Assembly: GCA_017654935.2 (NCBI GenBank)
Contig: CM065691.1
Location: forward strand, 27,918,098-27,982,097
From: Phymorhynchus buccinoides
Taxonomy: Eukaryota; Mollusca; Gastropoda; Neogastropoda; Raphitomidae
Length of the DNA stretch: 64,000 bases
Direction of reading: 5' to 3'
Notes under the pieces: generated by a model
The model's database searches: none
Seen by the model: only the letters and a program-made list of their open reading frames with translations
What the model was told of the DNA's origin: nothing
Program-made: the position numbers and the translations under genes
Part shown: positions 35,901 to 47,900 of the stretch, in pieces
Position numbering within the stretch: position 1 is the stretch's first letter
Layout of the letters: each line of letters starts with the position of its first letter

Positions 35901-38900
35901 GTTGCAAAACATGTTATTGTTAAAGAATACCCCCCCCCCCCCTCCCTCCAATACACACTCACATGCATGCATGAATGCATTCTCTCTCTCTGACACTTTT
36001 TCATAAGATTATATGGGTTTTAACTAGAAATAGTAGAATGCACCCTCTCATATTGCCACTCACACACATTAGTGTACACATTTATGTACACAATGTGACA
36101 CACACACATGCACACCCTCATGTACACAGTGTGACATACACACACACACACAATAGTGCACACACTCATGTGCACAGTGTGACATACACACACACACTCA
36201 TGTACAGTGTGACACACACACGCACTAGTGACTCATGTACACAGTGTGACATGCATGCACACACTCATGTACACCATGTGACACACACGCATGCACACAC
36301 TCATATGTACAGTGACTCACACACTCTGGAGGACACTTGCATAAGATGATGTGTTTTTTTCTTTCAGAGGATGCAACATATGGTGATTTAAAATTGGCGT
36401 TCTTTGCACAAGGGCGTGGAGCTAGGAAGAAGATAACTGGGCTTCAGTTCAACAACAAGCTTATGCTACAGATGTTTCTCCTTCGAGAAGATGGATCCAA
36501 AACATGGGCTGACACTGAGAAATTTGTTATGAAGTTTTGCGGCGATGCACCTCCACTGAGAATTAAAACTGTGATAGAAAGCAGTGCCACAGCTGTTGGA
36601 AAACTGAACTTAACATCCATTGCTGAAGATGATTTATCAAAATTTTTCCTGACTGAAGTTCAGATCCACCAAGGGGTTGGATCTTTTGCGTCTGACATCG
36701 GATTAAGTGCAGATAATTTAAGAGACTTGTCTTTTGATGCTCTTTGCTCACAGCCCTCCAACGGACTTGTTCTAGACCTGGAAAAATTTAGAACAAAAGA
36801 ACATTTGGCAGCTAGTTCTATCCAGGCATGGTTAAATAAGCTCACAAGGCTTGACCTTCCCATGCCATTTTTGAGAAAAAAATAAGAAAAAATGAAGCAA
36901 GAACAGGCCCGTCTCAGGAAAAAAGGCAGTGGTGGCAGTGACGAGATGAAATCTTTCCTCTCCAGCAAATTTCCATTGCCAGGTGACAATCCCACAGTAG
37001 GTTCTTGTAGTGTAGGCTCAACAACATCATCACCTGCTTCGACCATTGGCCTGAAACTGGGTACCCAGGCAAATGAACTGTCTGCTGTCAAGAGAAAGCT
37101 TGAAGACACCACCAAACAGCTGGAGAACTCCACAATTGTAGGTAGCGTCTTACACGATCAGCTTCAAGAGGCCAAATCTAGGGGGGAAAAACTGACGACG
37201 GAAGTTGAACAATTGTCAGAAGATCTTGAGGTGACAAAAGAAACACAAAGCACCCTTGAAAAAGAAAATGTAGAGTTGCAGAAAAAGGTTAACACATATG
37301 CCAAAGGAACAGTCAAGAGGACACTTGATAAAACAACAAAACAGTTGGAAGAACAGAGCAAAGTGTGCAAAGATCAAGAACAAAACATTCAAGATCTTCA
37401 AAATCAAAAGGGTAATTTGAAAGAAAAATATAAGAGACTTCAGCTTGACATAGCAGAACTTAAGAGGAGATATCAAAGAAACCAACAAAGACTGGCTGAA
37501 GCCCAAGCTGAAGCTGAACTTCAGCCAGAGCCAATGGATCAAGATGAGATTCATGAGATCCGTCTCAAGGACGAAAGAGGACATTTTATTCCAGATGCCA
37601 TCAAATGTGTGATGGCTTTGATAGGTGAATGCGATGTTCCTGCCCATAGATGTGGAGATGTGATAAAAACTGTTGTAAGTTATGTTTGCCATGCAACAGT
37701 ACCAGAGACAGATCTGCCATCACAGCGTTCTGCACTTCGGTTTGCAGACAGGGCTCACGTAATTGGAAAAGCCCATGTTGCAGAAACTGTGGTAACAGCA
37801 GACAATTTTGATTTTCATGCTGACGGAACAAGCAGAGGAGGCCGCAAATTTGTAGGTCAGCAAGTGACTGTAGAGGGACAGTCCATGTCACTTGGATTCA
37901 TCCCTGTTGCTGTTGAGGACGCTTCGACGCTGGTCGAAATCAGCATGAAGATTCTTGAAGAACTCTCTGATTTAATTTTGACACCAGATGAAGCACAAGA
38001 AAATTTTGTAAACATTTTACAAAATTTGTCAGGGGTTATGAGTCATGAAGTCATGACTTCTGTCATGAAGTCATTTGGCAAGGAATTGGAAAAGGAGAGG
38101 AAACAACTGCTGCAGACTGATGAGGAGCTCCAGTTTCTTCACTGTAACGCTCACTTCCTTCTGGGACTGGGATCTGAAGCAAAGAAGACACTGACACAAG
38201 CCTACAAAGAAGCAGCTGATGCAGCGGTTCCAGGAGGAGAAGAAGCAGCCCAATGCCATGGCTTCGATTCTACAATTGTCAGGTATCTGTCTCCCTCTCT
38301 TTCTCTCATAGTTTAAAAAAAAAACCTGAAATCAGTGTATACTCCTTGCACTTGAATGAACATCTCCCTAGGACAACACATGCCCAGGATTTTTAACACA
38401 TACACACTTAACTTTTGCTGATGCTATTAATAGTATTATGGGCCAAATGGCCTGCAAAAACTGAATTAAACACATTGCTATAGTTATTGTTACACATACA
38501 CTTTTTGTAAACGAAAATGCTCATATTGCCTTTGGCAAGTCTAAAATCTTTTATTTACAAACTGAGCTTGGTTTGAAAAGCCCTATTCTGACTGTTGCAG
38601 ATATATCTACATGGCATGTGATTGTCTTGGACCCCGTGGTGACGACAGATCAGGATGCAGAGATGTCTGGGTAGCCTTTTGCAGTATGATCGAGAGACAG
38701 TCAGCCATCACAAGCTTCCGTGACAACCGGTTTAATAACCTCTTCCAGGCAGCAGCCAGCCTTCACTACCATCGCCAGGACATCCAGGACTGCCTTGGTA
38801 CTTTCTTGAAAACTCGCAACAGGAAAATTCAGATGGTCTTTGATGACTGCCAGAGTGACCAACTAGACTGCCAGCTGATTGCTCTTGGTCTTCTTTACTT

Positions 38901-41900
38901 CTGGATAACTGGTATGTATCCATGACATTAACTTAAATTTCATAGTTATCAATCATTCAAAGTGATAATACAGTTCAAAGTTGTTAACCATTCAAAATTA
39001 AAGCTATCAGAAATTACATACACTCAATTAAACTTCTTCTTCTTCTGCATTCCCAGGTCATACATAATTATGATCATAATGGGTAAGGTACATATGTGTC
39101 CGGTTTTCAGTTTTCACTGGTCTCCTCGCTGCGTACAGCCGACACATTCCAATTTCACTTGCTTTCAGTTTCTGTTTCTATCAATGTGAAATGGAAAAAA
39201 AGCACTGAACTGAGTTTTGACCAATTAATTTGATTTCTAAAGCTTATTCTTTTCCCTGTGTGTGTGTTTCAGGCCCATACTGGAGTCTGTTGGGAAAGTC
39301 TCTGCATTACTTGGACTTCTACCTAGAAGTGGCAAGGCTGCAGACCGTTCTGAAGGAATGGGAGGAGGATGCTTCGCCAGCATTAGAACAGAATTGGTTT
39401 GCAGTGTTTCCTGGAATCAAGTTCAATTTTGACCACAACATCTTTGCATCTCTGAGGAATGTGAATGATGACACTAAGCAGAATGTAAAAGGTCTTCTGC
39501 AGAAATTGTGCACTGCATTTTTGTTAGTCACTGATCGGCAGTTGAAAGACTTTTTGCCTGGTGGTCGATACCATAACGTCCAAGACCCAGAACTTCGGGA
39601 AAAGATGTCCCATTCTTCTCTCACAAACCTTGTTGGAGAACAATGCTTCGGGGACTTGGACTTTTCCATGTACAAACGTCGCAATGCCACCCTTCATCAT
39701 CATTCCACAGTCAACATGTTGAAAAGGAACAAATCCATATCAACTTGGCTGGACCACAAAGATGAACACGAACAGCGGGAGTTACTACACCTTGCCGCTG
39801 TGAAGTCTGCGTCTCTGCGACGAGAACACCAGAACATGGAAAAAGAGGCCATCACCAGAAAAAAGGAACAGCTTCTGGAACTACAGCAAAAGAAGAGGGA
39901 GATGGAGATTCGAAAAAACCAGCAAATTGCAAACATTGGGAACGCTCTCATGCATCACAGAGGACCATGCAAATCAACTGCAGATGTGCAAAATCTTCTT
40001 GATTTTTACAACACAAACGGCGGTATACAGAAAGCCTTAAAGGCAGAACTTCAGTACCAGAAAGTGGTGCTGAAAGTGTCCTCCCCGTTCTTAAAGAAAG
40101 TGACGGGAACTGCCCTCTTTCTCTTCAACAACCTGATGCAGGTTTTTGGTGGAAATCCTGTGACACAGCTACCACCCCTTCGGCATGCAGACGTAAATCA
40201 AGCTCCGCGGGCAAAGTGTCCCAGGCTGCACCCTGATGAGTGTGAGGAATCTGAAGATGATGAAGAAAGTGATATGGAAGAAGAGACAGACGTTGACGAG
40301 GACTCTGAAGGTGACGATAGTGATGCTGACAATGATGCTGAACAGGCTGAAGAATTGGATCAGTTTGGAAACTTCACTTTTACGCTGAAAGGGGAAATAG
40401 TAGCAGTGTACTATGATGATGACTACTACATTGGAACAGTGGTTGATTTTGAAGAAAAAGAAGAGGAGTCGGATTACAACTGGGCAGAGATCAACTTTAT
40501 GGAAAAAACAACCATCCTCATCAAAGGAAAGAGCAGATTCAGATGGCCCAGTCGCCCTGACAAGTTCAGGGTGTCATCCAAGTTTGTGTTTGCGGAATCG
40601 CTCAAAATAGGTCCATCGTCCTACTCGGGCCGCATCTATGCTGTGGAGGAGCCAAAAGATCTGGAAGACAGATACAAGACATACAAAAGATTGTGTCAAC
40701 AGTTTTAAGCCAACACATCTATGCATGATTTTGTAAGTGAAAAGTAACTCGACCCCAACTCCCCCCACTCCCCTGTACCCTCCCCCCTTATTCTCCTCTT
40801 CCCTCAGCCATCTTTAAAGTGGATATTGGTTTTATTTCTAATATAGTGAATACATTATCAAAAAGACACATGCAAACTGTGAAAAATGACATTTTAAAAG
40901 TTGTTGCCGAATTTCAGCTTAATTGGTCAATTTGTTCAAGAGTTATGACTAATAATGTTGTTCACTTGGTCGGATGGGACCATTCCGCATGGGCGATTTT
41001 GGCATTTTTTCCAACTTTGAGACCCCACCAAGTGATTGTTTCTTTACATATCAGCCTGAAAAAAAAATAGGCATTATCTGCACATACAGGAGACTTCATA
41101 TAAACAATTCTGAAAGATTTGGATGATAAATGGTGAAGTGGCTGGACTCTAAACATGGCTTGTCATGTAATTTCGCCACTCGTCAGACGTGATTTTCCCC
41201 ATATTTGAAGGTGTGTAATTTCACAACTAATGATCTTATGATTATGGTTTTATGTGGGCTTGATCTCCTGTATGCATAGAATAAGTATATGAAGACTTGT
41301 GTCTGTATTTTACCATTTGTGCATTTTGTAGATGACTAAAGTTGGCCTTTTTCACGTTCTGGACGCTCTTTTCAAATGCGTCAATTTTTAAAATGCTATA
41401 TTTTCAAAACTAATCAAGATATGAACTTAATTTTTTTTTTTATAAGGTTGGTTTGATCAAATCTTTTAAAAATCAACAAAAAATATGAGTAAATATTGGT
41501 ATCAAGTTTTGTCTTGCCGCCACCTACTATAATAAAGAAAATAGAAATTATTCTCATCAAAGTTTCCCTATAGTAAAGAAAATAGAAATTGTCAATGTCA
41601 CAAGTCAGGGGACCAGGTACGCTGAACTTGTACTACACGCATGCACATCTACACCAACGCTTATTATTTATTACGAGAGAAGCGGCGGGAACTATTGTTT
41701 TTGTTTCGTCCTTGCGGCATCCGCCCGTCTGTGTGCAATCTTGACCATGAGGGAACTTTGCACCCGCCCAGGTTCAGCTTTGTTTGGGGTTTTTTTTGTC
41801 TTATTTATAGATCACTTATTCAGTCACAAACTGTACAAAGCATACTCAAATTATATCACTTCCAAGGTAGAGATATTTCATCGTAGCAACAGAGGTATTT

Positions 41901-44900
41901 TTAGACTGCTGCAAACTACAAAGAATTTACTCCATAATAAAATCCTTGTTACCAATACTCAAACATCTGACAGTGATTTTCTTTCATATTCAAATATATA
42001 TATATATCGAAAAGCTCCATTGCACTTGCAAATTAGGAAAGTGTTCTTAGTAAGCCAACAGAAGACATAAAACATGGGAATTAAGCACAAGGTAGATGCT
42101 AGCAAGGAGCCAGTTTACTAGTAGTGTTTGTTTTTTATTATTAAACTGCCTGCTGTACAACATTTCATACAGTAGAACTAGAAGGCTACCCTGTACTCCC
42201 ACCTCCCCCTCAATCAAGTGTTTCAGTCCTGAGCTTCCTAAGAGTGTAGGGAGTTCAGGGCAAAACAAAACCAACTGAGTGAGGCATCTGCTCTAACGCA
42301 ATTCTCCTGTCCAGCTCTCCAAAGTTTCCCTGCACATAAATTACCACTAATCTACATTCCATACAATCTTCTTTAAACAAACTTTCTCTCTAATAAATCC
42401 AGTCACCTTATTCTGATCCCTGATCTCTGCCATCTTGAGCACCCAGGGGTGTGTCCAGATCTTCATGAGGTTCTGGTAGTCCTTGAAGAGGCGGGCCCCC
42501 TTGGAGGTGATCTGCCCATCGATCTGCCCACTGCGGTCCAGGTACTCTTGGTACAGAGTCATCTGCATCTCCGACAGGCGTACCGAGATCACGTACTCCT
42601 GCTTCGGCGGCAGAAACTTGGTCAGTGCTGAGTAGTCCCGCCGCTATAAACAAACAAATGTTTTTTAGTAGTTGTTTTTTTCCATTACACAAAACATTGA
42701 ATACACACAAAGAAGTTTTCTTCAGCTCCTTGTTTCTTTCTCGCATACCCATACCAACCAACTGGTGGTCTGTACCCTCTCCCACCGTCACTGACCTGCA
42801 CACAGCCTGCCAGCAGCTCGTGCAACACGTGGGCCCTCTGCTTCATGGTGTGCACACCCCAAGTACTACCTTACACAGCACCACCTCCCACCGTCACTGA
42901 CCTGCACACAGCCTGCCAGCAGCTCGTGCAACACGTGGACCCTCTGCTTCATGATGTGCACACCCCAAGTACTACCTGCTACACTGTACCACCTCCCACT
43001 GTCACTGTCACTGACCTGCACACAGCCTGTCAGCAGCTCGTGCAACACATGGGCCCTCTGCTTCATGATGCGCACAACCAAGTACAACCTTACACTGCAC
43101 CACCTCCCACTGTCACTGACCTGTACACAGCCTGCCAGCAGCTTGTGCAACACATGGGCCCTCTGCTTCATGATGCGCACACCCCAAGTACCACCTTACA
43201 CTGCACCACCTCCCACTGTCACTGACCTGTACACAGCCTGCCAGCAGCTCGTGCAACACATGGGCCCTCTGCTTCATGATGCGCACACCCCAAGTACCAC
43301 CTTACACTGCACCACCTCCCACTGTCACTGACCTGTACACAGCCTGCCAGCAGCTCGTGCAACACATGGGCCCTCTGCTTCATGATGCGCACGTCCCAAG
43401 TACCACCTTACACTGCACCACCTCCCACTGTCACTGTCACTGACCTGTACACAGCCTGCCAGCAGCTCGTGCAACACATGGGCCCTCTGCATCATGATGC
43501 GCACACCCCAAGTACTACCATACACTGTACCACCTCCCACTGTCACTGACCTGTACACAGCCTACCAGCAGCTCGTGCAACACATGGGCCCTCTGCATCA
43601 TGATGCGCACATACCAAGTACTACCATACACTGTACCACCTCCCACTGTCACTGACCTGTACACAGCCTGCCAGCAGCTCGTGCAGCACATGGGCCCTCT
43701 GCTTCATGATGCGCACGTCCCTGCCGGTGGAGTCAGAGTGCTGCCCGTTGATGATGGGGTTCACGAACCGGTTGGCAAACTCCTTCTTCGTACCCAACAG
43801 GTTGGGCTTCACAAAGTCCACCATGCAGTGATCTGAACACAAAATTGATCCGTTACAAATCCATGACAAGTCTTCAAATCTTGCAAACTTTTCAGGTAAA
43901 GTTGCTAGCAGAAAAAAAACAAAGAGAAAGAAAAACTGATAAGACTCCCTCCCTCGTCCCCTTCATTCCTACCTATGAGTGACCACATTCATATCAGACT
44001 ATTCTGCCGATCTGCTGAAGAACCCTTACATTATGGAACGGCAAAAACGAGACAGAGAAAGACAGACAAACAGACAGAGCTTGCTGAGAAGACGTTCAAC
44101 ACAAAGGTGCTGCTGAGTGACAGTCCTGGCCTGCACAGGTTTGTAGACCAGGACCTGTATTCACATCGAGATAGTACGAGACTTATCGTCATACCTTAGA
44201 AGTCAACATTTCTGAAAACATAACAGATAGAATGGTGTCCCCGGATTCTTTGGTATAAATAGTTCCCCCACCTTCTGGAAGTTCTGTGCTTGTAACTTCC
44301 TCTAATCTCTTTCTCTTTGACTCTGCCTTTTCTCTTTGCTTATTGTCATCTACCATCTTTCTGCCTTACCAGTCCATTCACCTGCCCTTTTTTCACAAAA
44401 CATTTTCAAAAAAAAATTCCTCCAGCCGAAGTCGGACTTGCTGGGCCTAACTATTTCTTAGTTAGGCGCATAACGGCAGCATGACGCATCTGCGCTCATA
44501 ATTGACAGGAAACTGTCTGAGCGATCGAAGATGAAGAAGAAGAATGGTGTAGGATGTGGGGGAGCAAGGGGTGAAAATTCAAAAAACCCAAACTGACACT
44601 CTATCAAGCTGTTCTGCAGCGGTGTTCCAGTGAGGACCACCCTGCGCCTGGTCTTGATCTGGTTCATGGCCTTGGAGACCGCCGTGGCCGCATTCTTCAT
44701 CAGGTGGCCCTCGTCACACACCACCAGGTCAGGGCCTGCACACGTCAGTTCACAACCAAATATATAATGTGTGCGTGAGCGTGCGTGTCTGCAGGGCTCC
44801 CAATCGTTCCACAAAACAAGGGGTCCCAGGAACTCCTTCACTTACAGTATAGAGGGTCCTAGAGGCGGGATAGAGGGTCCCAGTGGCATAGCGAATGCTA

Positions 44901-47900
44901 AAAAGAATTTTTCTAGTGCATCCCTGGGACCCCCTGCACATTCTTTTAGAGGGTCCTGTACAATTTTAGTGCTTCATAGACCCCCAAATGGGGGTCCCTG
45001 GGAGCCCTGGTCTGTGTGTGTGTGTGCGTGCTTGTGTACGTGTGTGTGTGCATGTGTGTGGGCATGTTGTCACTGTTGTTTTTGTTGTTACAATAAGATA
45101 TATTATTTCAGGTGGTTCATGTAAGATATATTATTTTTGTGAAGCGCCTAGAGCCCCCACGGGAGATTAGGCGCTATAGAAATTATCATTATTATTATAG
45201 TACATACCTGCACACGTCAGTTCACAACAAAACATATAATACATACCTGCACACGTCAGTTCACAACAAAACATATAATACATACCCGCACACATCAGCT
45301 CACAACAAACATATAATACATACCTGCACATGTCAGTTCACAACAAAACGTATAATACATACCTGCACACATCAGTTCACAACAAAACGTATAATACATA
45401 CCTGCACACGTCAGTTCACAACAAAACATGTGCAGGTATGTGTGCGGGTGTGTATTATATTACATGTGCAGGTATGTGTGCGGGTATGTATTATATGTTT
45501 TGTTGTGAAATGACGTGTGCAGGTATGTATTATATGTTTTTCTGTGAACTGACATGTGCAGGTATGCATTATACGTTTTGTTGTGGAGTCTTTAAGCCAG
45601 GGTACGTACGACATCAACAACATTAGGAAATGTTGGGAAAAGATGAATGGGGATATTATCTCTTTCAAGACCAAAAAGAAAAATGAATAGCTAGGGTAGG
45701 GTTGGCTTCAAGCACTCATTCTTCACATGTATGTTGACTGGAAAACTGACCCGGGTCGATGAGGGATTTGTGGAAGATGGCTCTCTGACGCTTGTTCTTG
45801 ACCCTGGTGCCCTGAGACAGGTTCCGCATCATCTCATAGCCCAGGATCATGATGCCTCCCTCCTGGTACCACTCCTCCAGGATGTCCGCCCTCTGGTGAT
45901 TCTGCTTCACGCTGGACAGCTCATACACCTGGAAAACACAGGTACATTCTGGAGAGTAAGTCATCCCAGGCAAGGGATCTCTATGGAAGATACAGTCAGT
46001 CCTCCATTTTAAGACCCTCTGTTAAGCGACCACCTCTCATTTGAGACTGATTTTTTTTTTACTATATAAACAACCTCTCTTAAACGACTTTCTCTAAAAT
46101 GCGACTTACGACCTCCATTTTGCTGTTTTTTACGACCGTTACCGTATCGGCATACACTTGTAGCAAAGGGAAACAACTATGTGTATGTTCCGGTCAAGGA
46201 CTCGAAAGCAGTCACTTCCCTTGTTCAAACAAATGGCGGAGAAAGAAGGTAAAGCATGCGAGGTGAAACTACAATCTCGATTGCACGATCATATGATGTT
46301 GGATATGATTTTTTTTCCAGCACCTAATCAGTTTTCATGTGTTCTTTTTGTGTGTGTGCATGAAGAGGAGAGTTATCCGTAAAAAAAAATTTCTTCAACT
46401 GCCAGTGACCACCTCCATTATAAGACCGATTATTCTGGACATTTTAAAAGTCTTAAAATAGAGGTTTGACTGTATCTCTTCATTTACGTCAAGGTCCAAT
46501 GACTGCTTTTATCTTTGGATCGACAGCACCCCATCTTCTTCTACTGACTGAGAACAAAGTCATCATCTCCATCTGTAACAATGTGTTTATCATTGATAAC
46601 GCCAATTCAACTATACTCCTATCACATCAAAACTGAGCTGTAAATAAATACAGTGGTACCCCTCTAATAAGACCTTGAAAGTGCGGTGAAAAAAAAGTCT
46701 TATCTGAGGGGTGGTCTTATTAGAGGACCAAGCAACTTCCAAGTTGAAACTAGGTGATCGGTCATACTCCATAAGTTGGAACTCAGTGATTCAGAATGGT
46801 TTCACTTTACAAAAAAAAAAGTTGAAAAGCAGCTCCTTTCCGCTATGAGACTGATAAATCGGCGTTAGTGTGTGCACTACAACTCTCGCTGAATGCAAAC
46901 AACTCACAAAATCCAATAAATGAAAGCAGCTGGCGCATTAGTGTTTGCCGTGATTTCGTATCTGCGGTGTATGCGGCGCCATTTTGTCAGCTGAGTTGTA
47001 TGCGCGGTAAAAGTTCTGTGTGTGCAAACTGTGACTAAAAATGAGCGTTACTTTGTCATGTTTTATGTTGTGTTGTGTCGTTGTGCATAATCCAGTATTT
47101 AGTAGGTCCGTTATGGCGAAGATTAGGTCTGTACTGTTATGTGTAGTTTGTGTGTGAGTGCAACATGGGCCATCGAAGTTGCCATCGGACCCGTTGCCAT
47201 GACTTTCGATCACGAGTTCGTCTGCTTTTCATCGAGAGATCGATTTGCACGAACTTGACTGCAAAAAGATAAGATTGTGGTCGCATCTCAACCCCTGAAA
47301 TCGGGTCGTAAGTCGGAACTCAGGAAAAGTCGTATTTGCGGCATAGGATATATAGTGGAATGTGTTCGGGGAACAAAAAATCAGTCGTATGTGAGGAGAA
47401 GTCGCATTTGCGAGCGTCTTATTAGAGGGGTACCACTGTAACAGCTTGAAAGTACAAAATGGTGGTTAAGTTAAAAAAACTAACATCACAATGCAGGCCT
47501 GGTTGAACATCTAAAAATTGTCCCACCTCAAGATATGCCTATCACTTTTATTTTCTTCAAAAGACTTTAATTCTACTGAAACTATGTCTTTTTACACACG
47601 CACACACACACACAAATAGCTGATCAGCTGATAGGTCCCAGGTCTGTAATCAGTCAGGCGTACTTCAACAACCATGTCTGCACTTTTTCACGCACCTTTT
47701 GTTTTTGTTTTTTATTCCAGGCTATTTTATAAAAGTATAATCTCTACCTTCTCCAGACCTGTTTACCCCCTACACAAGTCTGGCTGGAGTAGTCTGGGTA
47801 TCTGAAATGAGTAGTTTTGGTGTGAAATGTGTAGTCCTATTTATTAAAACCATCAAACACTGTTCACTGAAACTGAGTAGCAATCAAGAATTAAAGAGCA

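Larger units (their letters stand above)
34680..41526 (+). mobile_element. Complete DNA transposon, 6847 bp, uncharacterised family
   Basis: Left terminus TAGGTGGCGGC (34680-34690) and right terminus GCCGCCACCTA (41516-41526) are perfect 11 bp inverted repeats. The flanks are identical 7 bp duplications CTATAAT (34673-34679, 41527-41533), and the interrupted minisatellite continues on the far side. It encloses one four-exon gene on plus. It lies in an ATRX intron, antisense to ATRX. The ends are not TTAA, TA, CAGG or 5'-TG LTR types. A 7 bp duplication would be compatible with hAT/P/Dada-like groups, but the family is not assigned. Confidence 0.82.

Noticed and set aside
35279..40708. A conserved host gene nested in an intron
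   Set aside because: Flanking inverted repeats and a 7 bp target duplication show it is the cargo of a mobile element; host domestication is not excluded but not supported.
35279..40708. Retroviral or LTR retrotransposon origin
   Set aside because: No LTRs, primer-binding site, reverse transcriptase or protease; the gene has spliceosomal introns and DNA-transposon ends.
42770..43656. Eight additional real ATRX exons
   Set aside because: Units lack a visible acceptor and repeat the same 19 residues; treated as duplicated exon ends pending RNA evidence.
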